Notes under the pieces: generated by a model
Database searches by the model: none
Told to the model about the DNA's origin: nothing
Seen by the model: the letters and a program-made list of their open reading frames with translations, nothing else
Program-made: the position numbers and the translations under genes
Origin: Amycolatopsis rifamycinica
GTDB lineage: Bacteria > Actinomycetota > Actinomycetes > Mycobacteriales > Pseudonocardiaceae
NCBI RefSeq assembly: GCF_000695625.1
Contig: NZ_JMQI01000050.1
Location: forward strand, 1-64,000
Direction of reading: 5' to 3'
DNA length: 64,000 bases
Part shown: positions 51,812-61,019 of the stretch, piece by piece
Position numbering within the stretch: position 1 is the first letter of the stretch
Layout of the letters: every line of letters starts with the position of its first letter

Positions 51812-52438
51812 ATGCGCAGCACGATCGTCACCGCGCTGGCGGTGACGGCCCTGGCAGCGTCGGCGGCCACGCCGGCCGCGGCGGCGGCGGCCACCCAGCC
51901 GGGCGTGGCGGACATCGGGGAGGCGTCGTTCACGAAGGCGGGCACGACGGTCACGATCCCGGCCCAGGGTCACTGTTCGATCGACGGCCCGACGAGCGCG
52001 ACGGCCGAAGCGGTGTCGAAGCCGGGCATCACGTTCGGCGGCGGAACGTCCTCGTGCACGACGGCGGACGCGACGACGAAGTCGACGGCAACGGGCAAGA
52101 ACTTCGACCTGTCGGCGTTGGTGAGCGCGGGCGGCCCGAGGGTGAAGCTGGCCAGTTTCACGGTGACGTGCGAGGCGACCCGGACGCAGGCGAACGCGAC
52201 CTGGACGTACGGCGGGATGACGGGGATCGCGAACCCGCCGAGCCCGGTCCCGGCCGGGTACGTGTCACCGCTCCGGAAAGCGGACGGAACGGCACTGGCG
52301 AACGCGGTGTTCAACACGCAGACCCTCCCGGGCGACGGAAGCGTCGGCTTGACGATGCTGCGCATCGAGTTCCTGCCGCCATCGGGCCTCACCGGCGAGG
52401 TGACAGTGGGTCGCACGAGCTGCACACCGACCCCGTAG
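51812..52438 (+). CDS. Secreted protein of unknown function
   Basis: A 208-residue exported protein. A Sec signal peptide (MRSTIVTALAVTALAASAAT then PAAAAAA) is followed by a beta-rich sequence with four Cys (CSIDGPTS, SCTTADAT, VTCEATRT, SCTPTP). The pattern of thirty-residue beta segments resembles the choice-of-anchor P type proteins, but I cannot confirm it. AGGAGG five bases upstream of the ATG. The 253 bases before it, shared with the divergent synthase gene, show no gene. Confidence 0.75.
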   Translation: MRSTIVTALAVTALAASAATPAAAAAATQPGVADIGEASFTKAGTTVTIPAQGHCSIDGPTSATAEAVSKPGITFGGGTSSCTTADATTKSTATGKNFDLSALVSAGGPRVKLASFTVTCEATRTQANATWTYGGMTGIANPPSPVPAGYVSPLRKADGTALANAVFNTQTLPGDGSVGLTMLRIEFLPPSGLTGEVTVGRTSCTPTP

Positions 52439-52444
52439 ACGTCC

Positions 52445-52492
52445 CGAGGGCCGCGGCATGGGAGAGCACCGAGAGGGTTGCCGCGGCCCTCG
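52445..52492 (+). terminator. Terminator after the secreted protein gene
   Basis: A 14-bp perfect stem CGAGGGCCGCGGCA with a 20-base loop, starting 7 bases after the stop. Confidence 0.7.
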
Positions 52493-52610
52493 TGACCTTG
52501 GCTTTTGCCGAGAGGGAACCCTGGTAGGGTGCGAGACGTCGGATACGCAGGGTGCCCGGGAGGGAGCACACTGCAAGCTAGGGGAGAGCTGATGACGACG
52601 GTGGTGCACT

Positions 52611-53021
52611 GTGCCTGAGGGACCGGTTTACGACCCGGGCGGGAATTGGGAGCTGCCGGGGCCGAACGGGATTCCGGTCCCCGGGTCGTACGGTGGAGGT
52701 GGGTCCGGTGGGGGCTTCGAGTATGACGAGCAGACCCTTCGTGAGTTGATGCACGAGTGGAACGACCTGGCCAACGAGTTCCGCGACGACCAGCAACGTG
52801 CGCAATTGGTGGCTCAGGCGCAGGCACCCGGGCTCGAGTACGCGAGCGAAGGCAACGCCGAGCAGATCCGGAATTCCGGCTTGGCCCTCCTGACCACGCT
52901 CGACGCCCGGGAACAGTACTGCCGGGCAATGGCGAAGAAGTTCGAAGCAGCGTTAGGCAGGTACGCAGCCACCGAGGACGCGAACAACACGGACATCAAG
53001 CAGACCGGAGGCACGCTTTGA
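52611..53021 (+). CDS. Type VII-cassette helical protein, ESX-associated (WXG-like)
   Basis: A 136-residue protein. A Gly/Pro-rich head is followed by a helical hairpin: ELMHEWNDLANEFRDDQQRA, then LLTTLDAREQYCRAMAKKFE. Size and helical pairing are like WXG100-type partners, but no clear WxG is present (the turn has APGLEYASEGN). First gene of a four-gene run that ends with an EspG-like chaperone. GTG start with GGGGAGAG farther upstream. Likely an export substrate or accessory (inference). Confidence 0.7.
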   Translation: MPEGPVYDPGGNWELPGPNGIPVPGSYGGGGSGGGFEYDEQTLRELMHEWNDLANEFRDDQQRAQLVAQAQAPGLEYASEGNAEQIRNSGLALLTTLDAREQYCRAMAKKFEAALGRYAATEDANNTDIKQTGGTL

Positions 53022-53647
53022 TCCGCCGGACAGCCGTTCTGCTCTGCACCTCGCTGTTGACACTCGCGGCTTGCACCGACCGCATGGACGGCACCGCGTC
53101 ACCGTCGGCTTCCGGACCTCCGCCGGCTACGACGCCTTCATCGATCGCGGCTGTTCCCGGCCCTGGCGTGCCGAAGGTCGACACCCCGCTCGACGTGCGC
53201 CATTTCCAGCAAGCGCCGTGTGACTCACTGACCCCGGAGCAGAGCAAGGAACTTCTCGGCGCAGGCGTCACAACCAATCCGGCGGTGGACGATCAGGCCG
53301 GACCCACTTGCCGGTGGAACGTCCCCGCGGTTTCCCAAGCCGGCGTCGGGGTGACCTACTTCAAGACGACCCAGCTCGGGTTGACCGGCGTCTATCGGGC
53401 GAAAGACACCATCTATCCGTTTTTCGAGCCACTCGACCCGATCGACGGCTACCCCACAGTCGCGTTCGGCCAGGTCGACGAGAGAAGCACCAAGGGACGC
53501 TGCCTGCTCGCGCTCGGGACGAGCGATACGCAACAAGTCGACATCGCCATCTCCCTGTCCGAAGCGAATGTCGGGAAAAAAGATCCTTGTGCAGCCGCCC
53601 ACGACGTGGCGGCAAAGGTGCTGGAAAACCTGCGGAAGGCGACCTGA
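53018..53647 (+). CDS. DUF3558 family lipoprotein
   Basis: A 209-residue lipoprotein. Signal peptide RTAVLLCTSLLTLAAC ends in a lipobox with Cys lipidation. The mature part is the DUF3558 domain: FQQAPCDSLTPEQSKELLGA, CRWNV and the C-terminal KKDPCAAAHDVAAKVLENL, with three conserved Cys. TTG start, supported by GGAGG six bases upstream and an overlap with the preceding stop. DUF3558 proteins sit beside EspG/PPE-like genes across Pseudonocardiaceae. Role unknown, probably at the cell envelope. Confidence 0.85.
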   Translation: MIRRTAVLLCTSLLTLAACTDRMDGTASPSASGPPPATTPSSIAAVPGPGVPKVDTPLDVRHFQQAPCDSLTPEQSKELLGAGVTTNPAVDDQAGPTCRWNVPAVSQAGVGVTYFKTTQLGLTGVYRAKDTIYPFFEPLDPIDGYPTVAFGQVDERSTKGRCLLALGTSDTQQVDIAISLSEANVGKKDPCAAAHDVAAKVLENLRKAT

Positions 53648-54981
53648 TGGTCACCGAGGGCCCGTTGACGGCTGCTCAGATCTACGAGCAAGTCACCGGT
53701 GGAGCCGGAATCGATTCGCTCGCCAACGCACAAGACGGTGCTATCGACCTGACTGATCGGATGGCTGACCGGGCTCTGCGAATCGCGGCTCTCCGGGCCA
53801 AGACCACGTCCGGCTGGCGGGGGAACGCCGGAGAAGCGGCCGCTGATGCTACTCGGCCTCTTGTGGATGCTGCTGCTGATGATGCTGTTCATCTTCAGTA
53901 TGCTCAGGCTGCTGTTGGGGCTCAGATGGATGCCTTCGGTACCGCCAAAAACTCGGTCAAGCCTGTTGCTCCTCAGCCGCCGGAGCTTGACAAGAATGAT
54001 GTTCTCAATGTCATCACCGGTAAAGGGTGGGATTCCTACACCACCAAGGTTGCCGGGTGGCAGGCTGACAGCCAAGCCAACATCGATGCCTTCAGCGCCT
54101 ATCACTCCGCCAGTACCACCAATGGCGGGCAGATGCCCGCGCAGTACGCGCAGCTTGCCGACTCCGGGGCTCCCGTTTCCATGACCGATCGCTCGGCCGG
54201 GGACAAAGCCGGGGACAAGGCCGGGTCCACCGATACCGGGACCACCGATACCGGGGAATGGGCTCGGAATCCGCGGCAGACCCAGGTTCCCGCGCAGCAG
54301 GACCGGCGGACTGTCCAGTCCTCACAGGACCAAGTTGCCGGGCAAAACCAGCAGAACTTCCAGAACCTGCAGAGCCAACAGCCCGGAAGCCCCGACGGCA
54401 CCCACGCCAACAGTTACATCCCCAAGCCCGTCCTGCCCGCTGCTCAGGGTGGGTACGAGTTCGGACCTACCGGGCAGGCCGTAAACAACCTCGGAACGAA
54501 CTGGCCCGGTGGGTTCGGTCCGGGCACCGGGCCGTACGTCGGCGGCGGGTACCAAACCGGACCAGGGACGCCAGGAACCGGACCGGGGACCAGAACCGGC
54601 ACTCCAAGCACCGGCACCCCAGGCACCCCCGGCGGCAGCACGGGAACCGGCACCCCAGGCACCAGAACCCCAGGCGGCAGCACGGGGACCCCAGGCACCC
54701 CCGGAAGCCGCCCGAACCAGCCCGGCTTCCGCTCCCCCGGCGGCAGCACCGGCGCCCGACTCCCCGAGGAACGCCTCCCCGGCACGAACCGCTCGGCCGG
54801 CCCCCGCGGCGCCAACGGCCTCCCTGTGGGCGGCACTCCGCTCGCCGGCCGCGGCGGCAAAGAAGAAGACCGCGAGAAGAAAAAAGCCCCCTACCTCCAA
54901 AACCCCGATCCCGACGAAACCTTCGGCGGCTTCACCGAAAAGCCCATGCCGCCCGTTATCGGTGAGACCAAGAAACGATGA
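53647..54981 (+). CDS. PPE-like/ESX-type secreted protein with low-complexity C-terminal half
   Basis: A 444-residue protein. Residues about 1-200 form a helical PPE-like domain (LTAAQIYEQVTGGAGIDSLA, and a long helix with SGWRGNAGEAAADATRPLVD). SGWRGNAGEAA is the WxG-type turn. The C-terminal half has Gly/Thr/Pro repeats (TGTPSTGTPGTPGGSTGTGT) and a charged tail. Part of the gene (about 53840-54250) uses T-ending codons heavily, unlike its neighbours. ATG overlaps the DUF3558 stop by one base. Likely exported by a type VII system not encoded in this window. Confidence 0.78.
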   Translation: MVTEGPLTAAQIYEQVTGGAGIDSLANAQDGAIDLTDRMADRALRIAALRAKTTSGWRGNAGEAAADATRPLVDAAADDAVHLQYAQAAVGAQMDAFGTAKNSVKPVAPQPPELDKNDVLNVITGKGWDSYTTKVAGWQADSQANIDAFSAYHSASTTNGGQMPAQYAQLADSGAPVSMTDRSAGDKAGDKAGSTDTGTTDTGEWARNPRQTQVPAQQDRRTVQSSQDQVAGQNQQNFQNLQSQQPGSPDGTHANSYIPKPVLPAAQGGYEFGPTGQAVNNLGTNWPGGFGPGTGPYVGGGYQTGPGTPGTGPGTRTGTPSTGTPGTPGGSTGTGTPGTRTPGGSTGTPGTPGSRPNQPGFRSPGGSTGARLPEERLPGTNRSAGPRGANGLPVGGTPLAGRGGKEEDREKKKAPYLQNPDPDETFGGFTEKPMPPVIGETKKR

Positions 54982-55655
54982 TCGCCGTCCTCTCGCTGAA
55001 CACGCTTCTCACCGCCATGCGGCACGTCGGCTGCGGGGATCCGCATCCCGTCTTCGCGAAAGGGCTTCGGTACGTCCCGCCCTCCGCCAAGGACCGGGTC
55101 CAGCGGGAAGCCTTCGAAGAGCTCAGCCCCTACGGCTTCATCGAAGGCGACGGCTTCACCCCCGAATTCGAAGAGCTCCTCCACCTCATCGACCACCCGG
55201 CCCGCGACTACGTCGCCTACGCCCGGGACACCTCGGGGCAGCGCAACGTGCTCGTCGCCCAACGCGGGCGCACCGCCGTCTGCGTTGTCTGCCAAGGCGA
55301 TCAAGTCGAACTCAGCGACGTCGACACCCACCCCGCCGACGCCCTCGTCGCCCAACTGCCCGCGTACCGGCCTGCCGGCATCAGGCCCTTCTCGCTCCCG
55401 CAAGAAGACTTCCGGACCGCCGAGGTCAGTGACATCTTCGACGAAGAACGCAGCCGGGAAGCGCACGAACTCGACGCCCTGTTCCAGCAGCCCCACTACG
55501 GCGTCGGCCAACTGCACGCCGCGGGCAGCACCGTCAGCTACCTCGACCTCGATGCCGGGCGGGTCGGGATCGCCCTCGCCGACGGCTACATCAGCGTCGT
55601 GCCCGGGCATCCGAAAGAACTGAGCCACAAACTGAAGGCCGCCACCCCCGGTTAA
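54978..55655 (+). CDS. EspG-family ESX secretion chaperone-like protein
   Basis: A 225-residue protein in the EspG family, which binds PPE-type substrates and delivers them to a type VII export machine. Landmarks are GLRYVPPSAKDRVQREAFEE, DYVAYARDTSGQRNVLVAQR, and DALVAQLPAYRPAGI, a typical EspG stretch. Its start overlaps the PPE-like gene's stop (ATGA), the position expected for a dedicated chaperone. No ESX ATPase or membrane gene is within the window. Confidence 0.82.
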   Translation: MIAVLSLNTLLTAMRHVGCGDPHPVFAKGLRYVPPSAKDRVQREAFEELSPYGFIEGDGFTPEFEELLHLIDHPARDYVAYARDTSGQRNVLVAQRGRTAVCVVCQGDQVELSDVDTHPADALVAQLPAYRPAGIRPFSLPQEDFRTAEVSDIFDEERSREAHELDALFQQPHYGVGQLHAAGSTVSYLDLDAGRVGIALADGYISVVPGHPKELSHKLKAATPG

Positions 55656-55683
55656 GGGAGTGACGGCCCGGAATCAGCAAAAC

Positions 55684-57255
55684 TCAGAAGGCGAACCCGC
55701 CGGCACCCGCCCACGACAGGGCGAACGCCGGGACCAGGCCCAGCACCAGCGTCACCGCCGTGCCCAGGAAGATCGCCGTCCCGGTGCCGAAGCCCGGGAC
55801 CGAGACCGAGGGGCCGTCCGCGGCCGGCTCGGAGAAGTACATCAGCACGATCACCCGCAGGTAGAAGAACGCCGCCACCGCGCTGAACACCAGGGCGACC
55901 ACGACCAGCGGGGCCATTCCGTCGGACAGCGCCGCCGAGAACACCACGAACTTGCCGACGAAACCGGACGTCAACGGAATGCCCGCCAAGGCCAGCAGCA
56001 GGAACGTGAAGACACCCGCCACCAACGGCGACCGCTTCGCCAGTCCCGCCCACGCCGAGAGGTGCGTCGCCTCGCCCGAGGAATCGCGGACCAGGCTGAT
56101 CACGCCGAACGCCGCCAGCGTCGTGAAGCCGTACGCCAGCAAGTAGAACAGCGTGCTCGAAAGCCCGTCCTTCGTCATCGCGATCGCACCGACGAGCAGG
56201 AAGCCCGCGTGGGCGATCGACGAGTACGCCACCATGCGCTTGACGTCCGTCTGCGTCAGGCCCAGCACCGCGCCGATCACCATCGAGATGATCGCCACGC
56301 CCCAGAGCACTCCGCGCCACTCCCACGAAGTCGACGAGAACGCCACCGACAGCACCCGCAGGATCCCGCCGAACGCCGCCACCTTGGTGCACGCCGCCAT
56401 GAACGCCGTCACCGGCGTCGGCGCTCCCTGGTACACGTCCGGGGTCCACGTGTGGAACGGGCCGACCGAACCCTTGAACAGCAGGCCGACCACCAGCAGG
56501 CCCAGCCCGGCGAACAGCAGCGTGTCCGAGCGGTCCGAACCCGCCGCCGCGGCCGCGATGTCGCCCAGCTTCACCGAGTTCGCGTAGCCGTACAGCAGCG
56601 CCAGCCCGTACAGGAAGAACGCCGACGAGAACGCACCCAGCAGGAAGTACTTGACCGCCGCTTCCTGCGACAACAGCCTGCGCCGGCGAGCCAGGCCGCA
56701 CATCAGGTACAGCGGCAGCGACAGCACTTCCAGCGCGATGAACATCGTCAGCAGGTCGTTCGCCGCGGTGAACGCCATCATGCCGCCGAGCGCGAACAGC
56801 GTCAGCGGGAACACCTCGGTCTGCATGACCGTCGCCGTCTGGGCGCGGTCCTGGACCGTGCCCGGGCGGATGCCGGCCTGGGCGACCAGGGCGCCGCCCG
56901 GCTCGACCACGCGGTCCGAAATCAGCAGCACCGCGCCGACCGCCAAGGCCAGGAGCGTGCCCCAGAGGAACAGCGCCGGACGGTCGATCGAGATCGCGCC
57001 GCTGAACGTCGTGACGCCGCCCGCCGGCGCGCTGCCCGTCGCGTAGACGACCAGGCTGACGCCGGCCGCGACGATCGACGCCAGGCTCAGGCCCACCTGG
57101 ATGCCGAACCGCGACCGCTTCGACGCGAACGCTTCGACCAGCACGCTGACGCACGCCGCGCCGAACACGATCAGCACCGGCAGCACCGCCTGGTAGTCGA
57201 CCGTCGGCACCATGATCGGCGGCTCCGGTGCCTGGGTCAGGAGGATGTCGAGCAC
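55684..57255 (-). CDS. nuoN: NADH-quinone oxidoreductase subunit N
   Basis: Membrane proton-pumping subunit of complex I, 523 residues with about 14 hydrophobic segments and the antiporter-like core. The functional Lys/His features appear in VGLLFKGSVGPFHTWTPDVY and GAPTPVTAFMAACTKVAAFG. It is the last gene of the nuo operon, starting two bases after the nuoM stop. Convergent with the EspG-like gene across 28 bases. Confidence 0.96.
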   Translation of the reverse strand: MLDILLTQAPEPPIMVPTVDYQAVLPVLIVFGAACVSVLVEAFASKRSRFGIQVGLSLASIVAAGVSLVVYATGSAPAGGVTTFSGAISIDRPALFLWGTLLALAVGAVLLISDRVVEPGGALVAQAGIRPGTVQDRAQTATVMQTEVFPLTLFALGGMMAFTAANDLLTMFIALEVLSLPLYLMCGLARRRRLLSQEAAVKYFLLGAFSSAFFLYGLALLYGYANSVKLGDIAAAAAGSDRSDTLLFAGLGLLVVGLLFKGSVGPFHTWTPDVYQGAPTPVTAFMAACTKVAAFGGILRVLSVAFSSTSWEWRGVLWGVAIISMVIGAVLGLTQTDVKRMVAYSSIAHAGFLLVGAIAMTKDGLSSTLFYLLAYGFTTLAAFGVISLVRDSSGEATHLSAWAGLAKRSPLVAGVFTFLLLALAGIPLTSGFVGKFVVFSAALSDGMAPLVVVALVFSAVAAFFYLRVIVLMYFSEPAADGPSVSVPGFGTGTAIFLGTAVTLVLGLVPAFALSWAGAGGFAF

Positions 57256-57257
57256 TT

Positions 57258-58808
57258 CTACTTGCCTCCCTGGACCGCGGACAGCGTCTGCTGCACCGTC
57301 GGGGTGACTGTGTCGAGCACCGGCTTCGGGTAGAAGCCGAGAACGAGGATCAGCACGACCAGCGGCGCGAGGATCGCGATCTCCTTGCCGCCGAGGTCAC
57401 GGATGGCCTTCTTCGCGCCCAGCTCCGGCGCGATCGCCGTGCCCGGGCCCCCGCCGACGCCCACGAGGGCGTCACCGCGGACCGGACCCTGGAAGACCCG
57501 CTGGTAGAGCCACAGGACGTACGCCGCGGCCAGGACCATGCCCACCGTGGCCAGGATCGTGTACACCGGCTGGTCCACGAAGGACCCGATGAGCACCAGG
57601 AACTCGGAGACGAACGAGTTGGTGCCCGGCAGCGAAAGCGTGGACAGACCGGCGAGGAGGAACAGGCCCGCGAGCAGCGGAGTCACCTTCGCCATGCCAC
57701 CGTAGTCCGAGATGCGGGACGACCCGCCACGCGCGATGACCAGGCCGATCACCACGATCAGCATGCCGGTGGCGAGGCTGTGGTTGAGCATGTACGTCGC
57801 CGAGCCGACCATCGCCTGCTCGTTGAACGCGAAGATGCCCAGCGAGATGAACCCGAAGTGCGCGATGGACACGTAGGCGATGAACCGCTTCATGTCCCGC
57901 TGCCCCGCGGCGAGGATCGAGCCGTAGAGGACGCCGATCACCGAGAGCACCAGCACCAGCGGCGCCAGGGTCCGGCTCGCGTCCGGGAACATCGGCAGGC
58001 AGTAGCGCAGGAACCCGAACGTGCCGACCTTGTCCAGGATGCCGACCAGCAGGACGGCGACACCGATCGGCGCCTCCCCCGCCGCGTCCGGCAGCCAGGT
58101 GTGGAACGGCACCAGTGGCGCCTTGATCGCGAAGGCCAGGAAGAACCCGAGGAACAGCCAGATCTGCGTGGACAGCGGCGCGTCGCGCACCACCGTCACC
58201 AGCGTGGCCCAGTCGAACGTGCCCTTGCCGAGCTTGTCCGCCGCCAGCGAGTACGCCCCGATCGCCGACGCCAGCATGATCAGGCCGCCGAGGAACGAGT
58301 ACAGGAAGAACTTCACCGCCGCGTACTGCCGGTTCGCGCCGCCGTAGCCGCCGATCAGGAAGTACATCGGGATCAGCATGATTTCGAACAGCACGTAGAA
58401 CAGGAAGACGTCGGTCGCGGCGAACACGCCGATCGTGAGCGCCTCCTGCAGCAGGATCAGCGACAGGTACCCGCCCGCGCTGCGCCCCGCCGGCAGCTTG
58501 TCCATCGTGCCGAGCCCGCCGACGACGATCGGCACCAGCAGCGCGATCACCGCGATCATGATCAGCGCGATGCCGTCGACGCCGAACGCGATGTGCACGC
58601 CGAAGCTGGGGATCCAGTCGAAGCTCGACGTCATCTGCAGCCGCGCGCCCGAAGGCGAGTAGCTGAGCCAGAACGGGATCACCAGCAGGAACTCGAGGAT
58701 CGAGAACCCGAGCGCGGCCAGCACCGCGGCGCGGTCGTTCCCCTTGAGGAACGCCAGCACCAGCGAGCCGGCGAGCGGCACCAGGATGAGGATGAGCAAC
58801 CAGGTCAT
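57258..58808 (-). CDS. nuoM: NADH-quinone oxidoreductase subunit M
   Basis: Antiporter-like membrane subunit of complex I, 516 residues with about 14 hydrophobic segments. Conserved core in FAIKAPLVPFHTWLPDAAGE (the Lys-Pro-Phe-His-Trp-Leu-Pro-Asp signature) and APIGVAVLLVGILDKVGTFG. Start overlaps the nuoL stop by one base (TGATG). Confidence 0.96.
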   Translation of the reverse strand: MTWLLILILVPLAGSLVLAFLKGNDRAAVLAALGFSILEFLLVIPFWLSYSPSGARLQMTSSFDWIPSFGVHIAFGVDGIALIMIAVIALLVPIVVGGLGTMDKLPAGRSAGGYLSLILLQEALTIGVFAATDVFLFYVLFEIMLIPMYFLIGGYGGANRQYAAVKFFLYSFLGGLIMLASAIGAYSLAADKLGKGTFDWATLVTVVRDAPLSTQIWLFLGFFLAFAIKAPLVPFHTWLPDAAGEAPIGVAVLLVGILDKVGTFGFLRYCLPMFPDASRTLAPLVLVLSVIGVLYGSILAAGQRDMKRFIAYVSIAHFGFISLGIFAFNEQAMVGSATYMLNHSLATGMLIVVIGLVIARGGSSRISDYGGMAKVTPLLAGLFLLAGLSTLSLPGTNSFVSEFLVLIGSFVDQPVYTILATVGMVLAAAYVLWLYQRVFQGPVRGDALVGVGGGPGTAIAPELGAKKAIRDLGGKEIAILAPLVVLILVLGFYPKPVLDTVTPTVQQTLSAVQGGK

Positions 58809-60709
58809 CAGGAGAACCTCACCAGCAGGAGAGCCGCCAGAAGCAGGAACGTGCCGCCCAGCATCGACAGCGCGTAGGACCGGACGAACCCGGTCTGCAG
58901 CCGCCGCAGCCGGCCGGACCCGCCGCCGAGACCGGCGGCCAGGCCGTTGACCGCGCCGTCGACGCCGCGGTTGTCGACGAAGACCAACGCCCGCGAGAGC
59001 CAGGTGCCCGGACGGGCGACCAGCGTCTCGTTGAGGGCGTTGCCGTACAGGTCCTTGCGCGCGGCCCGGGTGACGAACGAGACCCGCTGGGGCTGCTCGA
59101 CCGGGACGTCACGGCGGAAGATCAGGGCCGCGATCACCACGCCCAGCACGGAGAACACGATCGCGGCGGCGGAGATCACCCACGCGTCGAACGGCGCGTG
59201 GTGCGCCTCCTCCAGTTTGCCGACCGAGGGGGTCAGCCACTCGGCGAAGCGGTGGCCGAGTGCGAAGAACGCGCCGGCGCCGACCGAGCCGATCGCCAGC
59301 ACCGCCATCGGGATCCACATGATCGCCTTGGACTCGTGCGGGTGGAAGTCGCGGCCGTCGGTGCTCTTGATGTCCTTCCAGCGCTCCTTGCCGAAGAACG
59401 TCATCATCATCAGCCGGGTCATGTAGAACGCGGTGAGCCCGGCGCCGAGCAGGGCCGCGCCGCCCATCACCCAGCCGCGCCAGCCGCCCTGGCCGAACGC
59501 CGCCTCGATGATCGCGTCCTTGGTGAAGAAGCCCGACAGCGGCGGGATGCCGATCAGGGCCAGGTAGCCGAGGCCGAAGGTGATGAAGGTGATCGGCATG
59601 TGCTTGCGCAGCCCGCCGAACTTCCGCATGTCGACCTCGTCGTTCATGCCGTGCATGACCGACCCGGCCCCGAGGAACAGCCCGGCCTTGAAGAAGCCGT
59701 GCGCGACCAGGTGCATGATCCCCAGCGCGTAGGCGATCGGCCCGAGGCCGACGGCCAGCATCATGTAGCCGATCTGGCTGACCGTGGAGTACGCGAGGAC
59801 CTTCTTGATGTCGTCGTACGCGCAGCCGATGATGCACCCGAGCAGCAGGGTCACCGTGCCGACCAGCGTGACGATCAGCCTGCCGTCCTCGGTGGCGTTG
59901 AAGATGTCCTTCGAGCGGGCCACCAGGTAGACACCCGCGGTCACCATCGTGGCCGCGTGGATCAGGGCCGACACCGGGGTCGGGCCCTCCATCGCGTCCG
60001 GGAGCCACGCCTGCAGCGGGAACTGGCCGGACTTACCGCAGGCGCCCAGCAGGAGCAGGATCGCCATGGCGGTGATCGCGCCCGGCGAGAACTTGCCGTC
60101 GCCGACCGCCTGGAACACCTGCGCGTAGCCGGTGGAGCCCGCGTACTTGAACATGATGAAGATGGCCAGCGCGAGCCCGACGTCACCGACGCGGTTCATC
60201 AGGAACGCCTTCTTCGCCGCGGTCGCGGCGGACGGGCGGCCCTGGTACCAGCCGATGAGCAGGTAGGAGGCGAGACCCACGCCCTCCCAGCCCATGTAGA
60301 GCGTCACGAAGCTGTTGCCCAGCACCAGGACCAGCATCGAGGCGACGAAGAGGTTCAGGTACGCGAAGAAGCGGTACCGGCCCTCGTCGTCGGCCATGTA
60401 GCCGATCGAGTAGTAGTGGATCAGCATGCCGACGCCGGTGATGAGCAGCACGAACGTCAGCGACAGCGCGTCGATCCGCAGCCCGAAGTCGATCTGCAGC
60501 GCGCCGGCCGGGATCCACGAGTAGACCTTGGTGTCGGTCGTGGTGCCGGTGTCGGCGGTGAAGAACAGGATCAGCCCGTAGACGAAGGCGAGGGTGACGG
60601 TGGCACAGCCGAGCAGATGCCCCCAGGCCTTGGCCCGCTTACCCGCCAGCAGCAGGATCAGGGCGCCGAGGCCAGGCAGGGCCACCAGCAGCCACGATGA
60701 TGCGGTCAC
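58808..60709 (-). CDS. nuoL: NADH-quinone oxidoreductase subunit L
   Basis: Largest antiporter-like subunit of complex I, 633 residues, with about 16 hydrophobic segments and the long amphipathic C-terminal helix region. Signature GACGKSGQFPLQAWLPDAME and the essential Lys/His in HAATMVTAGVYLVARS. GTG start, ten bases after nuoK. Confidence 0.96.
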   Translation of the reverse strand: MTASSWLLVALPGLGALILLLAGKRAKAWGHLLGCATVTLAFVYGLILFFTADTGTTTDTKVYSWIPAGALQIDFGLRIDALSLTFVLLITGVGMLIHYYSIGYMADDEGRYRFFAYLNLFVASMLVLVLGNSFVTLYMGWEGVGLASYLLIGWYQGRPSAATAAKKAFLMNRVGDVGLALAIFIMFKYAGSTGYAQVFQAVGDGKFSPGAITAMAILLLLGACGKSGQFPLQAWLPDAMEGPTPVSALIHAATMVTAGVYLVARSKDIFNATEDGRLIVTLVGTVTLLLGCIIGCAYDDIKKVLAYSTVSQIGYMMLAVGLGPIAYALGIMHLVAHGFFKAGLFLGAGSVMHGMNDEVDMRKFGGLRKHMPITFITFGLGYLALIGIPPLSGFFTKDAIIEAAFGQGGWRGWVMGGAALLGAGLTAFYMTRLMMMTFFGKERWKDIKSTDGRDFHPHESKAIMWIPMAVLAIGSVGAGAFFALGHRFAEWLTPSVGKLEEAHHAPFDAWVISAAAIVFSVLGVVIAALIFRRDVPVEQPQRVSFVTRAARKDLYGNALNETLVARPGTWLSRALVFVDNRGVDGAVNGLAAGLGGGSGRLRRLQTGFVRSYALSMLGGTFLLLAALLLVRFS

Positions 60710-60719
60710 TCGGTGTCTC

Positions 60720-61019
60720 CTAGTACTTCAGCAGGTTGGTGTCGTCGACCGAAGCCGAGCGCCGGGTGCGGAAGATGGCCATGATGATCGCCAGGCCGAC
60801 CACGACCTCGGCGGCCGCGACGACCATGACGAAGAACGCCATGATCTGGCCGTCGAGCCCGCCGTTGATCCGGGCGAAGGTGACCAGCGACAGGTTCACC
60901 GCGTTGAGCATCAGCTCGATGCACATGAACACGACGATCGCGTTGCGCCGCACCAGCACGCCGACCGCGCCGAGCGCGAACAGCAGCGCCGACAGCAGCA
61001 GGTAGTACGTCGGGGTCAT
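60720..61019 (-). CDS. nuoK: NADH-quinone oxidoreductase subunit K
   Basis: Small three-helix membrane subunit of complex I, 99 residues. The conserved membrane Glu residues lie in VFMCIELMLNAVNLSLV and VVAAAEVVVGLAI. ATG overlaps the nuoJ stop by four bases. Confidence 0.96.
   Translation of the reverse strand: MTPTYYLLLSALLFALGAVGVLVRRNAIVVFMCIELMLNAVNLSLVTFARINGGLDGQIMAFFVMVVAAAEVVVGLAIIMAIFRTRRSASVDDTNLLKY

Noticed and set aside
53846..54184. Leu/Met-rich frame in the low-GC part of the PPE-like gene that looks like a membrane protein
   Set aside because: It is the alternate reading of GCT/GAT-rich codons in the confirmed frame; no start signal and no family resemblance.
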